Assembly (NCBI RefSeq): GCF_018861025.1
Contig: NZ_JAHKQH010000023.1
Coordinates: forward strand, 1 to 60,598
Direction of reading: 5' to 3'
Source of the DNA: Psychrosphaera sp. B3R10
GTDB lineage: Bacteria > Pseudomonadota > Gammaproteobacteria > Enterobacterales > Alteromonadaceae
Length of the DNA stretch: 60,598 nucleotides
Shown here piece by piece: positions 45,302 through 54,710 of the stretch. The stretch's first letter is position 1. Every line of letters begins with the position of its first letter. The notes under the pieces were generated by a model that was not told the DNA's origin, did not search any database, and saw only the letters and a program-made list of their open reading frames with translations. The position numbers and the translations under genes are program-made.

Positions 45302-46519
45302 TTAGTTATTTGCAATTTGTTGAATGAGAAGCTGTTCTTGAGCTGGTTTAAATTTCCAGTTGTAGAACAAACCTGCAAACAATAGCGCGGCAAATACAGT
45401 AGCAACGTAAAATCCGTATTTGGCCTGGCCGCCCATCATGTCGCTAACAATTGCCATAAGTAATGGGCCTACTGACGCCGCAACAGCAGTAAAGAATAAA
45501 ATAACACCGGCAATGGCGCCGTGTTGTTCTTTAGGAAAACAGCTGATGCCTTTGGAATTAAGCGTTGGGTAAATCATGGCCATAAACAGCCCAGAAGCAG
45601 GGAGTAGAATAATTGCTACATCTAAACTCAATGCCATGCTTAATACATAACATAAGCAAATGGCGGCTGAGAACAGCATCATCGCTAGTTCCCAACTAAT
45701 ATGTTTTAACACCCAAACCGCACCAAAACGGCCTAGTGCTCGTAGGGTAAAGAATATGGTAATTGTCCAAGGCACAACGTATTCAAGAGAACCCGTGTAT
45801 TCACTGAGAAGGGAAGGCATCCAAACGTAAATGGCGGCCTCGGATGCGACATAACATGCTATTAAGGCTGAGAACCCAAGCGTTGTTGGTTGCTTAACGA
45901 TTTCGAAGGTTTGTTTTAAGTTGTGTTTAGAATTTGGTTTAGCTTCGTAAGTGGGATAATGTGAAAACGCCGCCAAAATACAAAGAACGATACAAAGCAC
46001 GCCAGCAACAATATATAGGTATTTCCACGACACATCGTTTGCCAATAAATAGCTTACGATAAATGGCCCTATGATAGCGCCAACACCAAAGAAGCCTTCG
46101 ACTAGGTTCATTGTTTTGGTGTGATCTGAATTAGATACTGTAATGTCTCCGACAAGCGCAAGCGCAGCTGTTTTAAATATACCAATCGCAACGCCGGAGA
46201 TTAATAACAGGAAGAGGAAAAACGCAAAACTACTGCCAATAGCAAATAATCCGCATGCGGCGGAAAACATTAATAAGCCGATAATTATAGACACTTTTCT
46301 GCCTAACTTGTCTGCTAGAAACCCAAGTAACATGCCACTAGCGGCAATTGCCATCATTGGACCATAGTGAAATGCACTGGCTGCCGTATGACTTAAGTCG
46401 AATTCTTTTATGATCTCTGGAATGATCACACCAATTGCGTCAGTTGTCATTGCAAACATCATGAACATTAAATACGTCAAAATTCGTATCAGTTGATTAT
46501 TCGCCACTTTTGTTTCCAC
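45302..46519 (-). CDS. MFS transporter of the sucrose locus
   Basis: 405 residues, 12 predicted TM helices, GTG start at 46519 with GGAGAGGAA upstream. The A-motif GFLADKLGRKVS lies between TM2 and TM3. It is the first gene of the leftward operon with the amylosucrase and fructokinase genes (9-10 bp gaps), so a sugar or hexose substrate is inferred. Not of the LacY/CscB type, unlike the divergent transporter. Confidence 0.88.
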   Translation of the reverse strand: METKVANNQLIRILTYLMFMMFAMTTDAIGVIIPEIIKEFDLSHTAASAFHYGPMMAIAASGMLLGFLADKLGRKVSIIIGLLMFSAACGLFAIGSSFAFFLFLLLISGVAIGIFKTAALALVGDITVSNSDHTKTMNLVEGFFGVGAIIGPFIVSYLLANDVSWKYLYIVAGVLCIVLCILAAFSHYPTYEAKPNSKHNLKQTFEIVKQPTTLGFSALIACYVASEAAIYVWMPSLLSEYTGSLEYVVPWTITIFFTLRALGRFGAVWVLKHISWELAMMLFSAAICLCYVLSMALSLDVAIILLPASGLFMAMIYPTLNSKGISCFPKEQHGAIAGVILFFTAVAASVGPLLMAIVSDMMGGQAKYGFYVATVFAALLFAGLFYNWKFKPAQEQLLIQQIANN

Positions 46520-46680
46520 GTTCCTCTCCTACCCGTTGATGACAAGTTAAGTATGCTGAAGGTTTCCGGTAATAAAAATATCGTTATTGCTGGAAATACC
46601 AAAAACAAACTCTGCAAGACTCGTTGTAATCTTATGCTTAACACTAGTTTTTTTAGTTATTGTTAAAGCAGTTATTCATA

Positions 46681-46696
46681 ACTTAAACGATTAAGT
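46681..46696. promoter_or_regulatory. LacI-family operator candidate O1
   Basis: ACTTAAACGATTAAGT is a near-perfect palindrome with central CG, as in LacI/GalR operators. Its reverse complement, ACTTAATCGTTTAAGT, shares 13 consecutive bases with a site upstream of the LacI-type gene (57351-57363). Confidence 0.65.
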
Positions 46697-46919
46697 TTAA
46701 TATTAGGTTAAATAGTAAACATTTGTCTAGTTTAATTTGAGCGCTGTTCTGCTCTCACATATTAAGTTCATGATTAAATTAAGATTTTTGTTCCTAGCAC
46801 TGTGGACCCAATAACCAGGTTAGTGTTACCTACAAGCCCTGTAACTAAATATTTTATATGTTTTAGTGGGTTTTTTTATTTTATATATCAGTTGCTTGGT
46901 GTTTTTGTGATGATATTTT

Positions 46920-46935
46920 ACTTAATTGATTAAGA
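46920..46935. promoter_or_regulatory. LacI-family operator candidate O2
   Basis: ACTTAATTGATTAAGA, palindrome CTTAAT/ATTAAG around TG, related to O1. About 155 bp upstream of the rightward transporter. Weaker than O1 because the central CG is absent. Confidence 0.45.
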
Positions 46936-47091
46936 AAAATGCTTGATTAAAAAGTGAACGTTAACTAGTATTGAATTTAATGAATGAGTTGCACCACTTA
47001 AATTAGTCAATTTGTTACTAACAAATTTTTGAGTTGGTAAGTCATGTTTCAACCACAAATGTCTATGGCTAGACACTAGAGGTTAAATTAC

Positions 47092-48366
47092 ATGGTTGCT
47101 ATTAAAAGAGATCACGGAATGCAGACGAGTATTGCAAAACGAAACTATTGGTTGCTTAGCGGGGCTTTACTGACGTTTTTTCTTACGTGGTCGTTTTGTT
47201 TCTCTATTTTTTCAATTTGGCTTGAGCAATTTGTTGGATTAAATGGCGAGGAGCGAGGAGTTGTTTTTAGTTTAGGTGCTTTTTGCGCTCTGTTTATACT
47301 ACCAGTATATGGTTATCTACAAGACAAGCTTGGTTTAAAAAAACATGTACTGTTTTTTATCTCTGGTTTACTGATCTTTGTCGGACCATTTGCCATATAC
47401 CTCTATTCACCACTTTTGAAGTCAAATGTGTGGCTAGGTGGCGCATTAGGTGGTGTGTATTTTGGGCTAGCGTTTAGTGCTGGCGTAGGGGTCATAGAAA
47501 GTTATGTTGACCGTGTTGGCCGGATGACCGGTTTTGAATTTGGCAAAGCGCGTATGTGGGGATCAATTGGCTGGGCAATAGCAGCTTTCTTTACCGGTAA
47601 GATTTTTAACGTGAATCCCGACTTGAATTTTTGGCTAGCCAGCCTATCAGGCCTGATTTTTTTATTGTGTATTAGCTTTGTTGTGCCAGCGACATCAAGT
47701 AGAGATGAATCTATTTTCGATAAAGCCTCGGCTGCGCTAAATGTCAGTGACGTTTTGAAGTTATTCAAAAATCGTCAATTTTTGGCAATGGCCGTTTACG
47801 TTATTGGTGTAACAACGGTATATGGCGTTTATGACCAACAGTTTTCGACTTATTTTGCTTCGGTTTTTCCTTCTAAAGAAGAAGGGAACGCAATGTACGG
47901 TTATCTAAATTCGTTGCAAGTCATGTTGGAAGCCTTAGGAATGTTTTTGGCACCGTTTATTGTAAATCGAATTGGTGCAAAAAACGGTTTGATTTTAGCT
48001 GGTGCAATTATGGCGCTTCGTATAATCGGCTCAGGTTTTGCTGACGACAGTTACAGCATTTCGTTTATGAAGTTATTACATGCAGCTGAGCTTCCAATCA
48101 TGTTAATTGCAATATTTAAATACATCTCAGCGACTTTTGAAGAGCATTTGTCAGCAACAATTTACTTGGTCGGTTTTGTCTTTATGGCACAAATAGGCGC
48201 AGCGGTATTGTCCATTGGTGTTGGCATGATGTATGACCAACTTGGCTTCCAGCTGTCTTATAAAATATTGGGCTCAGTGGTCGCATTCTTTGTACTTGTA
48301 TCTTGGGTTTTATTAACCAATGAGAAGAAACATTCAAAAGTGGTGGCGGAATCAATTACCGTTTGA
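47092..48366 (+). CDS. LacY/CscB-like oligosaccharide:H+ symporter (sucrose permease)
   Basis: 424 residues, 12 TM helices of the LacY family: RNYWLLSGALLTFFLTWSFCFSIFSIWL at TM1 and GFEFGKARMWGSIGWAIAAF in TM4-5 are diagnostic. Family members import lactose, raffinose or sucrose with protons. Sucrose is the best guess given GH32, amylosucrase and fructokinase neighbours. Start at 47092 has AGAGG upstream; ATG at 47119 is an alternative. Confidence 0.9.
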   Translation: MVAIKRDHGMQTSIAKRNYWLLSGALLTFFLTWSFCFSIFSIWLEQFVGLNGEERGVVFSLGAFCALFILPVYGYLQDKLGLKKHVLFFISGLLIFVGPFAIYLYSPLLKSNVWLGGALGGVYFGLAFSAGVGVIESYVDRVGRMTGFEFGKARMWGSIGWAIAAFFTGKIFNVNPDLNFWLASLSGLIFLLCISFVVPATSSRDESIFDKASAALNVSDVLKLFKNRQFLAMAVYVIGVTTVYGVYDQQFSTYFASVFPSKEEGNAMYGYLNSLQVMLEALGMFLAPFIVNRIGAKNGLILAGAIMALRIIGSGFADDSYSISFMKLLHAAELPIMLIAIFKYISATFEEHLSATIYLVGFVFMAQIGAAVLSIGVGMMYDQLGFQLSYKILGSVVAFFVLVSWVLLTNEKKHSKVVAESITV

Positions 48367-48505
48367 GGACATCAAATTTTGGATCTGTATTTGACGTTAG
48401 TTATCGCAAATAGCGACTTGTATCAGGTTTGTTATAAAGAAATAAATAGTTAAATAATCAACAGTAATAATATGTTTTATATAATAAAAAAGGCAGGGTT
48501 TTTAA

Positions 48506-51421
48506 ATGAAACACACACATAAATTCACACCAACCATATTGTCCCTAGCGGTATCAGCGGCAATGTTTTCACACAATGCAGTCGCTGCTGAAACCGCAGT
48601 TGACGACGAAGTCGAAGTTATCGCAGTCACGGGTATTCGTGGTTCTTTGATGCGAGCCCAAGCGGTGAAAATGGAAAACTCTTCTATCGTTGAAGCTATT
48701 TCAGCGGAAGATATCGGCAAGTTACCTGATTCTTCAATCGCAGAAACGTTGTCTCGATTACCAGGTATGTCGGGCGAACGTGTAAACGGTCGTACTTCAG
48801 GTGTTTCTGTTCGTGGCTTTAAAGAAGATTTTACGGGGACATCATTAAACGGTCGTGAATTAATCGGTATCGGTGATAACCGTGGTGTTGAATATGACCT
48901 GTATCCATCAGAGATTATGACAGGTGCGACAATTTATAAGTCGACTGACGCATCACTTATGGTTCAAGGCATTGGTGGTACGGTTAATTTAGAAACAGTA
49001 CGCCCGCTGCAAGCTCAAGAAACCTTAACAGTTAGTGGTAATTATGAGATTAGCGGCAGAGAATCGGATAACCCAGAATTTGATAACACGGGTAAGCGTT
49101 ATTCTTTATCATTTGTAGAGAAATTTGCCGATGACACAATTGGTCTTGCTATCGCGGTTGCAACGACTGAGTCTCCGAACAATCAAAGAAAGTATGGTGT
49201 TTGGGGTTATAACACAAATGACGACGGTCAAATTTTACCGTCTGGTTTAGATACCGTAGTACAAAGCACAGTTTTAGAACGAGATACGGTTTCTGCTGTA
49301 TTGCAGTTCCAACCGAATGATAAACTAAACATTGTTATCGATGCATTAGATATTAGCTATTCAGATTCGGGGATTATTCGTGGTTTTGTAGAACCGTTTG
49401 CTGCTGAGAATGTTGTTGGTTCTGGTTTTAATACTACGGGGACGCAAGTAAATGCAAACTCAGTTCTCATTAATAACCCAAGACAAAAAGACGGTGATTT
49501 GAGCGTATTTGGCTTAAACGTTGGGTATAAATTAAATGAAAATTGGTCAGTTGAATTTGACGTTGCTAAAAGTGAGTCAAGTAAACGTGATTTGCAAGGC
49601 GAGTCTTATTCTGGTTTAGCGCGTTCAGGCACGTTAAGTTCAGGTGAATTTGGTGAACGTACGTTTGAAATGAGCCAAGACGGTATCTTTTTTGTTGGTA
49701 CGTCGGGCCTAGACGCATTTTCTGACCCAGACGCATTACAACTAACTGGCCCACAAGTATGGGGCGGTGGTTTAGCTAACCTTGAAGACGACTTTAAAAC
49801 TTCTGAATTAACAGCTAATGGCGAAGATGAATTTAGCTACCTTAATGCTCAGGATGGGTTCTTAAACTACGCGGATTTCAGCGAAGAGTTAACCACCATG
49901 AGAATGGAAGTGGTTGGTTTCATCGAAAGTGATTTATTCCATACTGTCACCGCTGGTATTAACTATAGTGACCGTAAAAAAGACAAAGACAACAAAGGTT
50001 TCTTTGCTACTGCGTCGTCATATCCGTTCTCGGACTCAATTCCATCTAAATATGTTTATGACGGGTTAGCAGATTTAAGCTGGGCAGGTTTAGGACATGT
50101 TGTTGCCTATGACGGTTTTGCACCTTATCAAGACGGTGAATATACGCTTAACGACGCTGGTTTACTTGAACCAGATAGACTCGGTGATACTTATTTAGTT
50201 GAAGAAAAAGTAACAACTTTTTACATCAAAGGTGACTTTGAAACTCAACTCAGTGGTTATGACGTAACGGGTAATGTTGGTGTGCAATACATTCAAACAG
50301 ACCAATCTTCTTCAGGTTATAACGGCATTGTGGGTTCTAATTACGCGGTGTGTGATGACAACAACGACAAGCAAATTGATGACAGTTGTAAGATTGAAAG
50401 CGGTGCGGACTACAGTCATGTCTTACCAAGTTTGAACGTAAGTTTAGAACTAAACGAAAGTCAGTTTGTTCGATTTGCAGCAAATAAAGCCATTAGCCGT
50501 GCCAGAATCGACCAGATGAAAGCGTCTAGTTTTGTTAAGTTTGATCAAAACATCGACCTAATTTCAATTCCAAATACGATTGACGATGTCGTTGATTACG
50601 GGACTCCGTGGTCAAAATTTGCAGGTAACCCGTCACTTCGTCCGTTGGAGTCGAATAACTACGACTTGTCTTTTGAGCATTATTTTGAAGATGAAGGTTA
50701 TTTGTCAGCGGTTGTTTTCTATAAAGATCTAGTGAACTTAACTCAAGCAAGTAGCGGTGAAAGTTCGTTAATTAACTTCAGAAATGACGAAACGAATGAC
50801 GGTGCAGACTATTATATCCCGGGATTCCATGACCGTGTTGCTGTTGAAGATGGCGAATATGGTCCTAAGAAAGTCCCATATGCAGCTGGTGATTTAATTA
50901 CCCCACCAGACTACGGTAGCTATTCGTTTTTTGAAGATGGTTTACAAGGTGAAGTTAAAGGTCTTGAGCTAACGGCAAACGTACCATTTGGTATGCTTGA
51001 TGATAGCCTCGAAGGGTTTGGTGTTGCAGCGTCAGCCACGTTTATTGATGCGGAACTTGATGATGGCTCGCCAATTGCTGGCCAGTCAGACAAAAACTTC
51101 TCGTTAACAGCCTACTATGCAATGGATGGTTTTGAAGTTCGTGTTGCTGGAACAGACCGCTCTGATTACTCAACGTATCAACGTGGTGGTTCAAACAAAA
51201 TTGAATCAGCTAACCGTAGCGGAGTGACTCTAGTGGATGCACAAATTAGTTACGACTTTGAAGACTCAGATATCGAGTACTTAAAAGGTTTACGTATCTC
51301 ATTGCAGGGCACCAACTTGACCGATGTTGATGAAGAAACGGTAGATGATAACGGTGTTGTAACCACTCGTCGCCAATTTGGACCATCGTTTATGCTTAAC
51401 GTGAATTACTCTTTCTATTAA
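48506..51421 (+). CDS. TonB-dependent receptor for sucrose/fructosides
   Basis: 971 residues. Signal peptide (to about NAVAAE), then the TonB-Xanthomonas/Caulobacter class plug: VTGIRGSLMRAQAVKMENSSIVEAISAEDIGKLPDSSIAETLSRLPG is close to the family consensus, ending with LYPSEIMTGATIYKSTDASLM. Barrel ends in NVNYSFY. This class imports oligosaccharides across the outer membrane. Placed between the symporter and GH32 genes on the same strand, preceded by AGGCAGG. Confidence 0.93.
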   Translation: MKHTHKFTPTILSLAVSAAMFSHNAVAAETAVDDEVEVIAVTGIRGSLMRAQAVKMENSSIVEAISAEDIGKLPDSSIAETLSRLPGMSGERVNGRTSGVSVRGFKEDFTGTSLNGRELIGIGDNRGVEYDLYPSEIMTGATIYKSTDASLMVQGIGGTVNLETVRPLQAQETLTVSGNYEISGRESDNPEFDNTGKRYSLSFVEKFADDTIGLAIAVATTESPNNQRKYGVWGYNTNDDGQILPSGLDTVVQSTVLERDTVSAVLQFQPNDKLNIVIDALDISYSDSGIIRGFVEPFAAENVVGSGFNTTGTQVNANSVLINNPRQKDGDLSVFGLNVGYKLNENWSVEFDVAKSESSKRDLQGESYSGLARSGTLSSGEFGERTFEMSQDGIFFVGTSGLDAFSDPDALQLTGPQVWGGGLANLEDDFKTSELTANGEDEFSYLNAQDGFLNYADFSEELTTMRMEVVGFIESDLFHTVTAGINYSDRKKDKDNKGFFATASSYPFSDSIPSKYVYDGLADLSWAGLGHVVAYDGFAPYQDGEYTLNDAGLLEPDRLGDTYLVEEKVTTFYIKGDFETQLSGYDVTGNVGVQYIQTDQSSSGYNGIVGSNYAVCDDNNDKQIDDSCKIESGADYSHVLPSLNVSLELNESQFVRFAANKAISRARIDQMKASSFVKFDQNIDLISIPNTIDDVVDYGTPWSKFAGNPSLRPLESNNYDLSFEHYFEDEGYLSAVVFYKDLVNLTQASSGESSLINFRNDETNDGADYYIPGFHDRVAVEDGEYGPKKVPYAAGDLITPPDYGSYSFFEDGLQGEVKGLELTANVPFGMLDDSLEGFGVAASATFIDAELDDGSPIAGQSDKNFSLTAYYAMDGFEVRVAGTDRSDYSTYQRGGSNKIESANRSGVTLVDAQISYDFEDSDIEYLKGLRISLQGTNLTDVDEETVDDNGVVTTRRQFGPSFMLNVNYSFY

Positions 51422-51449
51422 TGAGTAACAGTTAATTTAGAGTGTAAGA

Positions 51450-51477
51450 GGCTGTCAGTTTATCGCTGGCGGCCTTT
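51450..51477 (+). terminator. Hairpin terminator after the TonB-dependent receptor
   Basis: GGCTGTCAG (51450-51458) / CTGGCGGCC (51466-51474), a 9-bp stem with two G-U pairs, followed by TTTAT. Confidence 0.65.
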
Positions 51478-51573
51478 ATCGACATAAACTAGCAAGTGGA
51501 TATTACAAGGCCCATAGCTAGACATTTAACTGGATTTAAGAATAAACATGGCGGATTATTTGTGAGCGATGAT

Positions 51574-52986
51574 ATGACAATTAGCGATAACTTCATGACA
51601 GATGAATGGCGCCCTTTCATCCATTTCACACCGGAAAAAAATTGGCTAAATGATCCAAATGGTATGGTTTATTTTGCAGGAGTGTACCATCTTTTTTACC
51701 AGTACAACCCTGATGGTGACAAACATGCAAATATGCACTGGGGACACGCAACCTCAACTGACCTAGTTCACTGGCAACATCATGATATAGGAATATATGC
51801 TGCGCCAGAGGGGTTAGGATACATCTTTTCTGGTGGCGCTGTTGTCGACGTGAATAATACAAGTGGTTTAGGCAATGGCAATCACCCTCCATTGGTTGCT
51901 ACATTTACTCATCATTCTGAAGACGCAGTGCAAGTACAGAGCTTGGCGTTTAGTCAAGATGCAGGTAAAACTTGGCAAGAGTATGAAAATAACCCCGTAA
52001 TTGCCAACCCTGGGATCAAAGATTTTCGGGACCCTAAAGTTATTTGGGACGACGAGCGCAATCAATGGGTGATGGCTTTAGCCGCTGGGCAAGTCATTCA
52101 GTTTTTTGTCTCCAGAAATCTTATCGATTGGCAATTGGTCAGCGAATTTGGTGAAGGTTACGGTGAACACGGCGGCGTTTGGGAATGCCCTGACTTGTTT
52201 CCACTTACAACTGCAAATGGCATTACTAAATGGGCATTGCTTGTGAGCATTCACCCTGGCGGTCCAAACAAAGGGTCCGCGACACAATACTTTCTGGGGG
52301 ATTTTGATGGTACTCACTTTGTTTCGTCACAAACAGAAACTAAGTGGCTAGATTACGGCCCAGATAACTATGCAGGTGTTACGTGGGACGGATTACAAGC
52401 GACCAGTAACAAACGAATATTCATCGCTTGGATGTCAAATTGGCTATATGCCAATGATTTACCGACACACCCATGGCGCGGCGGAATGACGTTACCGAGA
52501 GAATTGACTTTAGTTGAAACCGATAACGACTTCTTTTTATCAAATTTGCCTTCGGAAGATATTTTGGCGTTGAGAACTCAGTATGTATTAGACGTTGGTC
52601 AAGTTAAGTCATTACCGCAATCGTCGGCCTATGAAGTCATTTGGAAATTTGATAAATCAATTGGTAATAACACGATCACTTTCGCTAATAACGCAGACGA
52701 AAAGCTCGTTATTAACTACATTGCCGAGGGTAATGCGATTGAGATAGATAGGACACAATCTGGATGGATTGATAAAGGCTTTGGCCAAATTGCGGTCGCC
52801 CCATTAAAGTTAATTGATGAAAGTGAAATCGCCTTGTCCATTATAATTGATAGATCTACGGCTGAGATTTTTTGTGAGAATGGACTATCGACGTTGACGT
52901 CAAATATTTTTCCATCGATGCCATATTGTAAATTAATGGTAAAAAGTAATTGTACCGTTAAGTGCTTCGAGTTGAAGGCCCAATAG
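51574..52986 (+). CDS. GH32 beta-fructosidase (invertase/exo-fructanase type)
   Basis: 470 residues from the ATG at 51574; the frame is open from a GTG at 51496, and ATG 51595 is another choice, but family members begin about 15-25 residues before the WLNDPNG motif. Catalytic residues: nucleophile D27 (WLNDPNG), transition-state stabiliser D153 (FRDPK) and acid/base E204 (WECPD). C-terminal beta-sandwich about 340-470. No signal peptide, so it acts in the cytoplasm on sucrose or short fructosides brought in by the symporter. Confidence 0.92.
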   Translation: MTISDNFMTDEWRPFIHFTPEKNWLNDPNGMVYFAGVYHLFYQYNPDGDKHANMHWGHATSTDLVHWQHHDIGIYAAPEGLGYIFSGGAVVDVNNTSGLGNGNHPPLVATFTHHSEDAVQVQSLAFSQDAGKTWQEYENNPVIANPGIKDFRDPKVIWDDERNQWVMALAAGQVIQFFVSRNLIDWQLVSEFGEGYGEHGGVWECPDLFPLTTANGITKWALLVSIHPGGPNKGSATQYFLGDFDGTHFVSSQTETKWLDYGPDNYAGVTWDGLQATSNKRIFIAWMSNWLYANDLPTHPWRGGMTLPRELTLVETDNDFFLSNLPSEDILALRTQYVLDVGQVKSLPQSSAYEVIWKFDKSIGNNTITFANNADEKLVINYIAEGNAIEIDRTQSGWIDKGFGQIAVAPLKLIDESEIALSIIIDRSTAEIFCENGLSTLTSNIFPSMPYCKLMVKSNCTVKCFELKAQ

Positions 52987-53056
52987 AATTGGCGCACTTG
53001 CTCGGCACTGACAAAAGAATAACCTCTACTATGCACTGCTTGTTTGTGTAATCTCA

Positions 53057-53092
53057 ACCCCTTTTGAGCTATTTCTTAAGGGGTCTTTTTTT
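53057..53092 (+). terminator. Rho-independent terminator of the GH32 gene
   Basis: ACCCCTT (53057-53063) / AAGGGGT (53078-53084) followed by CTTTTTTT. Confidence 0.8.
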
Positions 53093-53212
53093 ACATTTGC
53101 ATAAGTTGTATTGGCCTAAAATACTGAATAAATACCATCGTATAATAGTGTTTGGAATTTAATTGGTATTATGGAATGGTATAAAAGAGTCAATTAAAAG
53201 TTAAGGTAAATT

Positions 53213-54706
53213 ATGATGACCCAAACGATTAAGAGGATAGTAATAGCAGGGGGTGGAACTGCCGGCTGGATGACAGCAGCATTACTGTCCAAAGTTCTTC
53301 CTAAATCGGTTGAGATTACCTTAGTAGAATCCGAAGCCATAGGTATTGTGGGGGTCGGTGAAGCGACAATTCCACCAATTCAAACGTTTAATAAGTTTTT
53401 AGGTATCGACGAACGTGCTTTTTTAAAAGAAACAAATGGCTCGATTAAACTTGCGATTAAATTTGAAAACTGGCGAGTTGACGGTGAAAGCTATTTCCAT
53501 ACGTTCGGATCACCCGGCACAAGTATTGGCTTCAGTAATTTTCAACATTATTGGTTACGAGCCAAAACCCAATTAGGTTTAGAAGACTCGATTTGGGATT
53601 ACGACCTCAATTATCTTTGTTGCCAGCAAAACAAATTTAATAAAATGAACACCCAAGATCCGATTTATCAAATTCCTTATGCATATCATTTTGATTCAGG
53701 TTTATACGGTCAATTTTTAAGACGTTACTCTGAAAAAAATGGTGTTAAGCGCATTGAAGGCATTATTAAGCATGTTAAACAAAACGCCGATACAGATTTT
53801 GTCGAAGGGATACAACTGGCCGATGGCACACAAATCGACGGTGATTTTTTTGTTGATTGCACGGGCGCTCGCGGTTTGTTGTTGCAAAAAACACTTGGTA
53901 TTAAATATCAAGATTGGTCACATTGGTTACCCGCAGATTCGGCCATAGCGGTTGCAACGGATCAGATGGAACAGATACCACCTTATACCAGAAGCATAGC
54001 CCATAAAGTGGGTTGGCAGTGGCAAATACCGCTTACACACCGCACTGGCAATGGTATCGTTTATAGTTCTTCTCATTTGTCTGACGATGATGCCATGAAG
54101 ACTTTGACCGAAAACGTCCAGGGAAGAATGCAGACTGCGCCACGAAAATTAACGTTTAGAACCGGTAAGGTAGAAAAACAGTGGCATAAAAATGTCGTAG
54201 CCATTGGTCTATCTAGTGGTTTTTTAGAACCCCTCGAATCCACAAGTATCTATCTAATCCAATCTGCTGTTGTTCGCTTAGCCAAAATGTTCTCAACCCA
54301 AGGCATAACTCGGTCTGTTACAAATGCATTTAATAAAGAATCGGATACCGAAATTGAAACCATTCGAGATTTTGTGATTTTGCACTATTACGCGAATGAG
54401 CGCACCGATTCTGGTTTTTGGCAAGATATGGGTAATTTAAAATTACCTGAAAGATTAAGTCAGAAGATCCAACTCTTCCAAGATACTGGGTCAATGTTTA
54501 ATGAGCAACATGATATCTTTTTAGATGCCTCTTGGTTACAGGTAATGTTAGGGCAAGGCATTAACCCGACGAGTTATCACCCGTCAGCGGATTCAATGTC
54601 TAGCGAAGAGTTGCTTTCTATACTAGCCAAAATAAAACAAGCAAAAATGGCTCCTTTGCCACAAATGATGACCCATGATGATTTCCTAACGAAGTATGTT
54701 GGTTAA
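53213..54706 (+). CDS. Flavin-dependent tryptophan-halogenase-like protein 1
   Basis: 497 residues. FAD-binding GGGTAGW (13-19), catalytic Lys79 (GSIKLAIKF; same number as PrnA K79), the halogenase WxWxIP motif at 268-273 (WQWQIP) and the conserved Glu342 (GFLEPLEST). All residues needed for HOCl/HOBr-based halogenation are present. Many marine homologues sit beside TonB-dependent receptors and have no known substrate. Here it lies between the GH32 gene and a second paralogue. A flavin reductase is not in the window. Confidence 0.9.
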   Translation: MMTQTIKRIVIAGGGTAGWMTAALLSKVLPKSVEITLVESEAIGIVGVGEATIPPIQTFNKFLGIDERAFLKETNGSIKLAIKFENWRVDGESYFHTFGSPGTSIGFSNFQHYWLRAKTQLGLEDSIWDYDLNYLCCQQNKFNKMNTQDPIYQIPYAYHFDSGLYGQFLRRYSEKNGVKRIEGIIKHVKQNADTDFVEGIQLADGTQIDGDFFVDCTGARGLLLQKTLGIKYQDWSHWLPADSAIAVATDQMEQIPPYTRSIAHKVGWQWQIPLTHRTGNGIVYSSSHLSDDDAMKTLTENVQGRMQTAPRKLTFRTGKVEKQWHKNVVAIGLSSGFLEPLESTSIYLIQSAVVRLAKMFSTQGITRSVTNAFNKESDTEIETIRDFVILHYYANERTDSGFWQDMGNLKLPERLSQKIQLFQDTGSMFNEQHDIFLDASWLQVMLGQGINPTSYHPSADSMSSEELLSILAKIKQAKMAPLPQMMTHDDFLTKYVG

Positions 54707-54710
54707 GCGG

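Larger units (their letters stand above)
46520..47091 (+). other. Divergent control region of the sucrose locus
   Basis: 572 bp between the two transporter genes with no ORF. It contains the two LacI-type operator candidates listed separately and a third weaker dyad, AGTGAACGTTAACT (46953-46966). Very AT-rich; promoters were not assigned. Confidence 0.5.

Noticed and set aside
46953-46966. Third LacI-type operator AGTGAACGTTAACT
   Set aside because: Palindromic around CG but differs from the motif shared with the regulator upstream region; kept only as a note.
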